A stretch of DNA of 10,761 nt from an uncultured Bacilli bacterium (GTDB lineage: Bacteria > Bacillota_I > Bacilli_A > RFN20 > CAG-631): NCBI GenBank assembly GCA_934215405.1, contig CAKPZU010000069.1, forward strand, positions 1-10,761, read 5' to 3'. Below, piece by piece: positions 1 through 6,500 of this stretch (positions within the stretch are counted from its first letter, which is position 1; the number at the start of each line of letters is the position of its first letter). The notes under the pieces were generated by a model that worked only from the letters and a program-made list of their open reading frames with translations, was not told the DNA's origin and ran no database searches. Made by a program: the position numbers and the translations under genes.

Positions 1-1269
1 AGTGATTTAAGTAATATTATTAAACTATTACCTTTAAGATATAATGAACTTGAAGCAAAAGATGCTTCATATAATTTAAATGGCATTCAAGATATTAAAA
101 ACGCTTATAACAAGCTTTATAGTGGTGATGAATATAGTTCAACCTTAAACTCTTATAAATTAAGTGTTTCTTCTAATAATGAAACTAAAGAATATGTTTA
201 TAATTCTTCTTATTACTATAATATTACTGATAATAAAGGTGTAATAAAAATTGAAAGTTTCTTGTATGATTTTACAATTACTTCGGGTAAGGTTAAATTA
301 ATAGCACCTCGTGTTACTATTACTGGTGCTAGCCAAAGATATATCTCAAGAGTAGCATCTTTAGTTAGTGATTATTCTTCATTAACAACAACTGAAGATT
401 ATGATACATTATCATTTACTCGTATTGCTGCATCTAATGAATATTATATTTCTAACCCTTCATATTTAAAATTTATTGAAGGCTTAGATTTAGCTAGTAT
501 TAGTGGGTTAAGCGTTACTACTACTAATGATACTATTACATTTAAAGCTTATGATGCATTAAAGCTTTCATCAATTACTGATGAAACATTATTATTAAAT
601 AAATGTAAAGCTAGTGCAACTGTTAGTGAAATTAATAATGCAAGCTATAGTGTTATTGATGAATTTTTAAGTTCAAGTGCTGCTTTTATAAGTAAAGAAG
701 ATATTGCTTCATTCGTTAAAAATAGTACAATAACTTCTTATAGCTTTACAAAAATTTATAATAATAAAACATTTACAACTTATGTTACTGATAAATATTA
801 TTATAGTGAATATGAAAACTATAATGAAGATGAAGAAAAATTTAATACAAATGTTATCTTTTATGCTTTAATTAATGGTACAGTAAAGAAAGCAACAATT
901 TATTTTGATGGTGCTCATGATGCTCCATATATGGTCGAGGATCTTCCTACTAAATATACTTCAATTGCTGAATTTAAAGGTATTTCATTTAATAATATTG
1001 AAGCTACATCATTAAGTGGCGAAAGTCGTTTCAATTATGATGTAAATGAAGCATTTTTTAATGAATTATTAAAATTAAGTATTGAAGATGAAGTAGACTT
1101 TGAAGGTGCTAAAGTAACATTACTTGCTGATTCATTATTATTTAGCTTTGATGATGGATATGGAAATTTAAATGCTAGATACTCTTTAGTATTTAATGTT
1201 GATGCTAATTCATTCTATGGAGCATTCTTTGAATTTATTATTAATAGTGAAGAAGGAACATTAGAATAA
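1..1269 (+). CDS. Large Ser/Thr/Asn/Tyr-rich surface or secreted protein, N-terminus outside the window
   Basis: The reading frame is open from base 1 to the TAA at 1267-1269. The TTG at 262 has no convincing ribosome binding site, so it is only an internal codon and the gene begins upstream of the window. The visible 422 residues are rich in Ser, Thr, Asn, Tyr, Asp and Glu, have a single Cys and no membrane segment. This composition is typical of exported beta-rich proteins or lipoproteins of AT-rich Gram-positives. Two stretches look like related modules: residues of the form FIEGLDL...TNDTITF near 470-560 and LLKLSIEDE...ADSLLFSF near 1065-1150. Each is a short helix followed by alternating strands, so an internal duplication is possible but weak. 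A signal peptide or lipobox would lie upstream and cannot be checked. The stop is only 4 nt before the NifH-like gene, suggesting co-transcription. I do not recognise a family, and function is unknown. Confidence 0.8.
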   Translation, partial: SDLSNIIKLLPLRYNELEAKDASYNLNGIQDIKNAYNKLYSGDEYSSTLNSYKLSVSSNNETKEYVYNSSYYYNITDNKGVIKIESFLYDFTITSGKVKLIAPRVTITGASQRYISRVASLVSDYSSLTTTEDYDTLSFTRIAASNEYYISNPSYLKFIEGLDLASISGLSVTTTNDTITFKAYDALKLSSITDETLLLNKCKASATVSEINNASYSVIDEFLSSSAAFISKEDIASFVKNSTITSYSFTKIYNNKTFTTYVTDKYYYSEYENYNEDEEKFNTNVIFYALINGTVKKATIYFDGAHDAPYMVEDLPTKYTSIAEFKGISFNNIEATSLSGESRFNYDVNEAFFNELLKLSIEDEVDFEGAKVTLLADSLLFSFDDGYGNLNARYSLVFNVDANSFYGAFFEFIINSEEGTLE

Positions 1270-1273
1270 TTTT

Positions 1274-2017
1274 ATGAAAAAAATTGCAATTTATGGAAAA
1301 GGTGGAATTGGAAAATCTACTACAGTTTCAAATCTAGCTAAAGCTTTAGTAGAATTAAATTATAAAGTCTTTCAAATAGGTTGTGATCCTAAGGCTGATT
1401 CAACTATCTTACATAATAATGGTCAAAGAATAATGACAGTTTTAGATGCTATTAGATTAGGTGTTGATGACGAAAAACATATTTTACATTTAGGAAGTGA
1501 TGGTGTTTATTGCTTAGAAGCAGGAGGCCCTCGTCCAGGCTGTGGTTGCGCTGGACGAGGCATCATCGCTGCTTTTGAAAAAATTAATGAGCTTAATTTA
1601 ATAGAAAAATATCAACCAGATTTTATTTTATATGATGTTTTAGGAGATGTTGTTTGTGGTGGCTTTGCTATGCCAATTAGAAATGGCTATGCAGATGAAT
1701 TATATGTAGTAACAAGTGGTGAGATGATGGCTTTATATGCTGCTAATAATATAATTGAAGCTGTAAATGATAACACACAAGAGGGCTATGCTAAGTTTAA
1801 AGGCTTAATTGTTAATAAAAAGAATATTGAAAATGAAGATGAAATTGTATTAAAAGCAGCAAAAGAAATGAATGCCAATGTTTTTTTTACCTTGCCACGT
1901 GATAAAATAGTACAAGAAGCTGAAAAACTAAATAAAACAGTTGTTGAAGCCTTTAGTGACTCAAGTATGAGTAAGCTATATAAGAAACTTGCAAAGGAAA
2001 TTGCCAATGAAAAATAA
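1274..2017 (+). CDS. NifH-like nitrogenase iron protein family ATPase (reductase component)
   Basis: This 247-residue protein belongs to the NifH/BchL/CfbC family: a homodimeric ATPase carrying one [4Fe-4S] cluster that passes electrons to a component-1 partner during ATP hydrolysis. Visible motifs are the P-loop GKGGIGKST (residues 8-16), switch I-type GCDPKADST (36-44), GCGCAGRG (89-96) with cluster ligand Cys92, and DVLGDVVCGGFAMP (121-134) with ligand Cys128. These equal Cys97 and Cys132 of Azotobacter NifH, and Arg95 sits where NifH is ADP-ribosylated. Cys90, next to the ligand, replaces the usual Val/Ile. At 247 residues it is shorter than nitrogenase NifH (about 290), mainly at the C-terminus. 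The start at 1274 has a poor, distant Shine-Dalgarno (AAGGA at 1253-1257), so translation may depend on coupling to the upstream gene. The next two genes encode the presumed component-1 partners. Family assignment is firm; the substrate is unknown. MinD/ParA identity is excluded by the cluster cysteines. Confidence 0.95.
   Translation: MKKIAIYGKGGIGKSTTVSNLAKALVELNYKVFQIGCDPKADSTILHNNGQRIMTVLDAIRLGVDDEKHILHLGSDGVYCLEAGGPRPGCGCAGRGIIAAFEKINELNLIEKYQPDFILYDVLGDVVCGGFAMPIRNGYADELYVVTSGEMMALYAANNIIEAVNDNTQEGYAKFKGLIVNKKNIENEDEIVLKAAKEMNANVFFTLPRDKIVQEAEKLNKTVVEAFSDSSMSKLYKKLAKEIANEK
1529..1560 (+). repeat. Perfect 10-bp GC-rich inverted repeat inside the NifH-like gene
   Basis: CCTCGTCCAG (1529-1538) and CTGGACGAGG (1551-1560) are exact reverse complements around a 12-nt loop. 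They fall on the codons for PRPG and AGRG that flank the cluster cysteine. The stem has 7 G/C pairs of 10 in a gene that is otherwise very AT-rich, and it uses CGT and CGA arginine codons although AGA is common nearby. It would make a stable mRNA hairpin. No T-run follows, so it is not a terminator. It may be a consequence of the conserved protein motif or may affect mRNA folding. Confidence 0.75.
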
Positions 2018-3020
2018 TTTTATAGTAAATAAAAAATTAGTAAAATACAAATATCTTAATAGCTATAAGAATTGCTTAGCTACACATTGTAAAATTGATG
2101 TAATACTTGAAGAGTTAACAATGTTTAGCTCTTTTAATGTTTTAGTTATTGGTGTTTTTGAATGCTCATTTTATTCAAAAAAGGTAATCTTTAATAAAAA
2201 TGTTAAAAATTATAGCTATTTATTAACAGATAAAGAAATAGTTTTTGCTTCCTTAGATGAATTAAATAAAACCTTAAAATATATGAATAGCTTAAAAGGA
2301 AATACATTAGTTTTATCAACTTGTATTCCTCAAATTAATAATTTAAATATCAAGTCATTAGTAAATAAATATGAAAAGCTAATCTTTTTAAATGTTGAAG
2401 AGTATACATCTTGTAATTCCTATGATATTTTAAGTGATTTTTATTTATCATTAAAATGCTTTTTAAATGATAATAATATTAATAAAGAAAAAATAGTAAT
2501 TAATAATTATAGTAAAAATATCATAACTAATTTAAATAAAGCCTTACATTATAAAACAATAATTATTAATAATAATAAATATTTAGCTTTATTTAATTCA
2601 TTTACTAATCATATAATTATTAATAATAGTATTATTCAACCATTATCATTTTATAAAGCTTATTTTAAGGAATTAAATATTTCTTTAAATAAAATTTCAA
2701 AGATTGAAAAGAAAATCCAAGCATTTGCAAGTAAATATAAAATGATATCAATTAAATCATTTTATGCTCCTTATATAGCTACTTTATTTTATGATTATCA
2801 AATAAAAATTAATAAAATAATTACTAGTAATTATAATATTAATGTCTATAATGCCTTAAAGACTTTAAATGATGATTGCTTAATATCATTTGATTCTTCT
2901 TTATCTTTAAATAAAAATGCTAATACCTATAACTTAGTTATTGATGATGAAAAACTATATGATCTTTCTAATTTTGATAAGGTATGCTATATAATTGATG
3001 AGGTATTATTATGGGACTAA
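2007..3020 (+). CDS. Nitrogenase component-1-like subunit, cysteine-bearing (NifD/BchN-like)
   Basis: A 337-residue protein of the oxidoreductase/nitrogenase component 1 superfamily. I start it at ATG 2007, not the in-frame TTG at 1989, because AAAGGA (1994-1999) sits 7 nt before it. This gives an 11-nt overlap with the NifH-like gene. Three cysteines lie at the spacing of the cluster ligands of NifD, NifK and BchN: Cys28 (THCKIDVILEE), Cys53 (VIGVFECSFYS, equivalent to the HGPxGC segment) and Cys106 (LVLSTCIPQI). Between them, LLTDKEIVFASLDELNKTL matches the family's T-E-x-D-I-V-F-G-G-x-x-K-L region, and NVEEYTSCNSYD corresponds to the strand after the STCxP helix. At 337 residues it lacks much of the length of NifD/NifK (about 480-520). 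The C-terminal half is Asn/Lys/Ile-rich and diverged, and I see no FeMo-cofactor Cys/His pair. It probably binds a [4Fe-4S] cluster at the interface with the next gene's product. The superfamily is likely; the reaction is unknown. Confidence 0.82.
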   Translation: MKNNFIVNKKLVKYKYLNSYKNCLATHCKIDVILEELTMFSSFNVLVIGVFECSFYSKKVIFNKNVKNYSYLLTDKEIVFASLDELNKTLKYMNSLKGNTLVLSTCIPQINNLNIKSLVNKYEKLIFLNVEEYTSCNSYDILSDFYLSLKCFLNDNNINKEKIVINNYSKNIITNLNKALHYKTIIINNNKYLALFNSFTNHIIINNSIIQPLSFYKAYFKELNISLNKISKIEKKIQAFASKYKMISIKSFYAPYIATLFYDYQIKINKIITSNYNINVYNALKTLNDDCLISFDSSLSLNKNANTYNLVIDDEKLYDLSNFDKVCYIIDEVLLWD

Positions 3021-4177
3021 ATAAATATTTTACTTTAAAAAGTGCTAGAATGGCTCTTTATAATAAATTTGCTTTAATAGATAATTTAGCAGTAATTGAA
3101 ATTTCAACCTCAGGGCATGGTGTTTATAATTATGGTGATTTAGCTTATAAGTATCCATTTAGAATAAAAAACAATTTATATACTACTTCTATTAATGAAG
3201 TAGAACTTTCAATTGGTGATTTTACTAAAGCAATTAATTCTATTAATGAAGCTATTAAGGATGGCTATAAACATATTCTTTTACTACCATCAAGCTTAGT
3301 TCTAATGCTAGGAATTGATTTAAATTTACTCGCTAATAAATATAAAAAAATGTTTAACATAAATATATTTACTATTAATGTAAAAATGCATGAAACGTAT
3401 TATTCTGGTTTAAATGATTTTTATAATTATTTAACATCTTTAAATTATGCAACTGATAATAAAGTTATAAATTCTTATGCTATTATAGGTGGAGATAATT
3501 CTATTTATAATTATAATAAAAAAATAGAAATTAAAAAATTTATAAATCAGTATTTTGATTTAAAATGTTTACTTGTTGATTCAAATAAAATAAAATATGA
3601 TGACTATTTAAAGCTAAGTAAGGTTAATTTTATTATAATTACATCACTTACTGCTTTAAAACTAGCTAAATTCTTAAAAGAAAAGTATGATATTGATTAT
3701 TTATATTTTAATTCAATTAATTATCAAAGTATTAATGAATATTTAAATACAATTAATAAAGAATTTAATGTTCCTTTTAAAAAGAAAGAATTATTAAAAA
3801 TAAATAATGATGTATATGCACAAATAAATAATGTCTTGCATTTTACTAATAAAAGGATTTTAGTTTATGCTAATGAAGATGATTTAAATTTACTTACGGA
3901 TTATTTTAAATTATTTAATTATAATAATGTTATTTATTATTCAATGTATGAAAGTACTAATTATGAAAAAATTAATGCTGATGAATTTATTGATAATAAT
4001 AAAAGAAAAGATGTTATTGTTATAAGTAGTGATTCAATATGTAAGCATTTTAAAAAAAGTGTAATTATTAATTATGATGGCTTAACATATAATTTAGTAA
4101 CTGATATTGATAAAGAATTAATTTTACTTAATTCATTTTATGAGTTTTCTAAAAAACTTGTTAAAGAAATATTTTAA
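3011..4177 (+). CDS. Second nitrogenase component-1-like subunit, without cluster cysteines
   Basis: A 388-residue protein that begins at ATG 3011, 6 nt after GAGGT (3000-3004), overlapping the previous gene by 10 nt. Its N-terminus follows the component-1 plan: LAVIEISTSGHGVYNYGD (residues 26-43) replaces the IxHGPxGC segment, YTTSINEVELSIGD (57-70) matches the T-x-x-x-E-x-D-I-V-F-G segment, and HILLLPSSLVLMLGIDL (88-104) matches the family's V-x-x-T-C-x-P-x-L-I-G-D-D-I. Ser or other residues replace cysteine at both ligand positions, and the few cysteines elsewhere do not fit the pattern. A paired subunit contributing a non-Cys ligand is known from BchB in protochlorophyllide reductase; Asp43 or a nearby carboxylate is a possible equivalent, which is inference. 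The rest is Asn/Tyr/Lys-rich Rossmann-like alternating sequence. It likely forms a heterotetramer with the preceding protein and is reduced by the NifH-like ATPase. It is the last gene before the terminator at 4180. Confidence 0.78.
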   Translation: MGLNKYFTLKSARMALYNKFALIDNLAVIEISTSGHGVYNYGDLAYKYPFRIKNNLYTTSINEVELSIGDFTKAINSINEAIKDGYKHILLLPSSLVLMLGIDLNLLANKYKKMFNINIFTINVKMHETYYSGLNDFYNYLTSLNYATDNKVINSYAIIGGDNSIYNYNKKIEIKKFINQYFDLKCLLVDSNKIKYDDYLKLSKVNFIIITSLTALKLAKFLKEKYDIDYLYFNSINYQSINEYLNTINKEFNVPFKKKELLKINNDVYAQINNVLHFTNKRILVYANEDDLNLLTDYFKLFNYNNVIYYSMYESTNYEKINADEFIDNNKRKDVIVISSDSICKHFKKSVIINYDGLTYNLVTDIDKELILLNSFYEFSKKLVKEIF

Positions 4178-4179
4178 TG

Positions 4180-4217
4180 AAAAGCATTATTAAGGAAAAA
4201 CTTAAAATGCTTTTTAT
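4180..4217 (+). terminator. Rho-independent terminator of the nitrogenase-like operon
   Basis: AAAAGCATT (4180-4188) pairs with AATGCTTTT (4206-4214). An inner stem TTAAG (4190-4194)/CTTAA (4201-4205) closes a six-base loop, with one bulged A. A T-rich tail follows. It begins 2 nt after the stop at 4177. Confidence 0.88.
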
Positions 4218-4320
4218 TTATTTTGAAGTAACAATAAAATAAATATTAAAAATTGCTATTGGTATATTATTAAAATACAAAATAATTAATGTTTCTTAAT
4301 TAATTATAGGAAGCATTTAT

Positions 4321-4438
4321 ATTGTAAAAGGTGTAAAATCAAATTATCTTGTTATTGTAAAAGGTGTAAAATTAGTTCAATACTTTATTGTAAAAGGTGT
4401 AAAATTAAGTTATAATTATATTGTAAAACGTGTAGAAT
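4321..4438 (+). repeat. Four direct repeats, 19-nt core, exact 33-bp period
   Basis: The core ATTGTAAAAGGTGTAAAAT occurs exactly at 4321-4339, 4354-4372 and 4387-4405. A degenerate fourth copy lies at 4420-4438 (GG to CG, AAAAT to AGAAT). The 14-nt spacers differ from each other. Each core holds two TGTAAAA words 9 bp apart, so the array looks like tandem protein-binding sites (operators or iterons) on roughly the same DNA face, about three helical turns apart. It ends 19 nt before the ATPase start at 4458. The rest of the 4178-4457 gap holds the terminator, an AT-rich inverted repeat (4282-4289/4300-4307) and no gene. The period is also 11 codons: the frame from 4300 to 4446 is open and reads IVKGVK repeatedly, but it has no ATG, GTG or TTG start. 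Confidence 0.9.
4388..4416 (+). promoter_or_regulatory. Promoter of the first DUF4143-type ATPase, built into repeat 3
   Basis: TTGTAA (4388-4393, inside the third repeat core) and TATAAT (4411-4416, in the following spacer) are separated by 17 bp. The consensus -10 and ideal spacing make this the likely sigma-70-type promoter. The fourth repeat would lie at the transcription start, so a repeat-binding protein should affect initiation. Confidence 0.65.
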
Positions 4439-4457
4439 ATTTATGGTGAGGTATAGT

Positions 4458-5792
4458 ATGAAAAGAAAAATTGAAATATTTTTAAAAGAATGGAAGAATA
4501 GAAAAGATCATTTACCACTTGTTGTTATAGGTGCTAGACAAATTGGCAAAACATATTCAATACTTAAATTTGCAAAAGAAAATTATAAAAATGTAATAGA
4601 AATTAATTTTTCTACTAATGATGCTTTTTTTACAATTTTTGATAATGGGTATGATGTAGATAATATTATAAAGAATATTTCTTTAATAATGCCATCTGCA
4701 ACTTTTGAAAATAATAATACTATTATATTTTTTGATGAAATTCAGCTATGTCCAAAGGGGATGAGTTCATTAAAACAATTTAAATTAGATGGGAGATATG
4801 ATGTTATATGTTCAGGATCATTAATGGGAATTAACTATAATGAAATACAATTAAATAGTGTTGGATATAAAGAAGAATACATTATGCATTCTATGGATTT
4901 TGAAGAAATATTATGGGCAAGAAATTATAATGAAAAACAAATTAACGATATTTTAAATCATTTAATTTCTTTAACTCCATTTTCAGAGTTAGAATTAAAA
5001 GTTTATCAAGAATGCTTTATCGATTATTTGATAACTGGAGGTATGCCAGCAATAGTAAAAAAATTTATAGATAATAAAAACTTTTCAAATATTCTTACTA
5101 TGCAAAGGCAATTAATAAATGATTATGAAGAAGATATTACTAAATATGCTAAAGGAATAGAAAAAGGTAAGATATTAAATGTATACAGAAATATACCATA
5201 TTTTTTAGGTAAGGAAAATAAAAGATATCAAATAACAAAAATAAGTAAAAATGCTAAAAATAGAGATTATATTGGTACTTTTGAATGGCTATCTAATGCG
5301 GGAATTGTAAATCTTTGCTATTGCTTAAACGAAGTTGCTTTGCCACTTGCTGGTAATTATAATCCATATAAATATAAGGTATATTTCCATGATATTGGTT
5401 TATTGATTGCTTCACTTGATGATGAGGTACAAAATGATTTAAGAATCAATAAAAACTTTAATACATTTAAAGGCGCAATTTTTGAAAGCGTTGCTAGCGA
5501 AATGCTAATAAAGGATGGCTATAAATTATATTATTATAGTGATGAACGCTCACAAATTGAAATAGATTTTTTTATACGAGATAAAGATAGTTTGATTCCA
5601 ATTGAAATAAAATCCAGTGATAATGCCACAGCATCACTTAATAACTTAATTAATAAAAATAAATACAATGATGTAAAATATGGTATAAAATTTGCAAATA
5701 AAAATATAGGATATAATGGAAAATTTTATACTTTACCATATTTTACAATGTTTTTATTGAAACAATTTATTGATAATATTAATAATAATTAG
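4458..5792 (+). CDS. AAA-type ATPase with C-terminal DUF4143 / PD-(D/E)XK-like domain
   Basis: A 444-residue protein of the widespread 'ATP-binding protein, DUF4143' family. The start is ATG 4458 because GGTGAGG (4445-4451) lies 6 nt upstream. The in-frame ATG at 4443 lacks a ribosome binding site and would put this Shine-Dalgarno inside the gene. Walker A is GARQIGKT (residues 25-32) and Walker B is FFDEIQ (91-96), followed by the family's C-P segment and the sensor-like CSGSLMG. The C-terminal part has the nuclease-fold signature EIDFFI...IPIEIKSS, encoded near 5560-5620. Members are cytoplasmic ATPases of largely unproven role; some are associated with mobile or defence-rich regions, but no function should be assumed. 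It stands alone between its own promoter with the 33-bp repeats and a terminator, suggesting dedicated, perhaps autogenous, control. Length is normal for the family and no damage is seen. Confidence 0.92.
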   Translation: MKRKIEIFLKEWKNRKDHLPLVVIGARQIGKTYSILKFAKENYKNVIEINFSTNDAFFTIFDNGYDVDNIIKNISLIMPSATFENNNTIIFFDEIQLCPKGMSSLKQFKLDGRYDVICSGSLMGINYNEIQLNSVGYKEEYIMHSMDFEEILWARNYNEKQINDILNHLISLTPFSELELKVYQECFIDYLITGGMPAIVKKFIDNKNFSNILTMQRQLINDYEEDITKYAKGIEKGKILNVYRNIPYFLGKENKRYQITKISKNAKNRDYIGTFEWLSNAGIVNLCYCLNEVALPLAGNYNPYKYKVYFHDIGLLIASLDDEVQNDLRINKNFNTFKGAIFESVASEMLIKDGYKLYYYSDERSQIEIDFFIRDKDSLIPIEIKSSDNATASLNNLINKNKYNDVKYGIKFANKNIGYNGKFYTLPYFTMFLLKQFIDNINNN

Positions 5793-5804
5793 AATTTGAA
5801 TAAG

Positions 5805-5834
5805 ATCACTTCTTTTAAACAAAGTGATTTTTTT
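5805..5834 (+). terminator. Rho-independent terminator after the first DUF4143-type ATPase
   Basis: ATCACTT (5805-5811) pairs with AAGTGAT (5822-5828) around a 10-nt loop and is followed by seven Ts (5828-5834). It starts 13 nt after the TAG stop. Confidence 0.85.
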
Positions 5835-5837
5835 GTT

Positions 5838-5878
5838 TTGAAGTACTTCAACAAGTCATTGAAGTAACATTGAAGTAC
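5838..5878 (+). repeat. TTGAAGTA repeat cluster upstream of the TetR operon
   Basis: TTGAAGTACTTCAA (5838-5851) is a perfect 14-bp palindrome. It is followed by two tandem 11-bp units, CATTGAAGTAA (5857-5867) and CATTGAAGTAC (5868-5878). The TTGAAGTA words start at 5838, 5859 and 5870, spaced 21 and 11 bp, close to whole helical turns. This looks like a regulator-binding cluster 30 nt upstream of the -35 box. A further copy, TTGAAGTAACA, lies at 4223-4233 just after the other terminator. Confidence 0.6.
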
Positions 5879-5907
5879 CTAATAAATTGTTTATTTATAA
5901 ATAAAGA

Positions 5908-5936
5908 TGGACAAATTATTTTTTAAATACTATAAT
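5908..5936 (+). promoter_or_regulatory. Strong promoter of the TetR / flavin reductase operon
   Basis: TGGACA (5908-5913) and TATAAT (5931-5936) are 17 bp apart, matching 11 of 12 consensus bases. Transcription would begin near 5943, inside the palindrome at 5936-5959. This rules out the in-frame ATG at 5907 as the TetR start. Confidence 0.82.
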
Positions 5937-5959
5937 TTATATGAACACGTTCATAAAAA
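5936..5959 (+). promoter_or_regulatory. Probable TetR operator
   Basis: ATGAAC (5941-5946), AC, GTTCAT (5949-5954) is a perfect dyad. It extends outward to 11-bp arms (5936-5946 and 5949-5959) with one mismatch. TGAAC-n2-GTTCA half-sites are typical of TetR-family operators. It covers the predicted transcription start and lies 10 nt before the TetR start, so autorepression is the simple reading. Confidence 0.78.
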
Positions 5960-5969
5960 GGAAAATATT

Positions 5970-6500
5970 ATGCCAAAGATAATAGAAACAACTAAAGATA
6001 ATGTCATTAATATAGTAAAAAGCCTACTTGATGAAGAAAAGTATGAGGAGCTAAACTGTCGTAAAATTGCTAAAATGGCCAATATTAGTTTAGGGACTCT
6101 TTATAACTTCTTTCCTTCAAAAATGGAAATGCTAGCTATTATTCTTTTAGATGATTGGAACATTATGATTAATAGCATCAAAAAGGATGTTTCTTTTATT
6201 TGTGGAATAAAAAATGTTTATGAAGGTGTAAGTGAATTTTCTAAAAAGTATTATCAATTCTGGGAATATAGTAAAACTAATTTTAAGGAATATATTCCAT
6301 ATTTAAGTAAAAGGTCTTTGCTTACTAAGCAAATTCTTTCAATCTTAAATGAAATTAAAGATTATAATAATTTAATAATTGATAATGATATTTTAGAATT
6401 TATTTCAGAAACAGTTTTACTTTATTCAACAAGATTAATTGAGTATAACAAAATTGAAAAAATATTCATTAAATTAATAGGAGGAAATAATAATGGATAA
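5970..6500 (+). CDS. TetR/AcrR-family transcriptional regulator
   Basis: A 176-residue repressor-type protein. I use ATG 5970, with AAAGGAAA (5957-5964) just upstream. The ATG at 5907 would place the promoter and operator inside the gene. The N-terminal TetR DNA-binding domain is clear: a helix over residues 5-24, then the helix-turn-helix CRKIAKMANISLGTLYNFF (30-48) and the PSKMEML segment that closes the domain. The remaining roughly 120 residues are a helical ligand-binding domain with aromatic residues (KYYQFWEYSK), which is not diagnostic of the ligand. It should bind the palindrome at 5936-5959 and control itself plus the genes that follow. It overlaps the flavin reductase gene by 8 nt. 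The ligand is likely a substrate of the operon, which is inference. Confidence 0.93.
   Translation: MPKIIETTKDNVINIVKSLLDEEKYEELNCRKIAKMANISLGTLYNFFPSKMEMLAIILLDDWNIMINSIKKDVSFICGIKNVYEGVSEFSKKYYQFWEYSKTNFKEYIPYLSKRSLLTKQILSILNEIKDYNNLIIDNDILEFISETVLLYSTRLIEYNKIEKIFIKLIGGNNNG

Noticed and set aside
1786..2007. 73-codon ORF on the minus strand
   Set aside because: It is antisense to the NifH-like gene, whose protein motifs are certain. It has no ribosome binding site and no recognisable family.
1274..4177. True nitrogen-fixation operon (nifHDK)
   Set aside because: The component-1-like subunits are too short, one lacks all cluster cysteines, no cofactor ligands are seen and no nifENB genes are present.
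4321..4438. CRISPR array
   Set aside because: The repeats are 19 nt with spacers of only 14 nt, there are four units, and no cas gene is nearby. The promoter lies inside the array.
5907..5969. 21-residue N-terminal extension of the TetR protein
   Set aside because: This stretch holds a consensus promoter and the operator dyad, and ATG 5907 has no Shine-Dalgarno.
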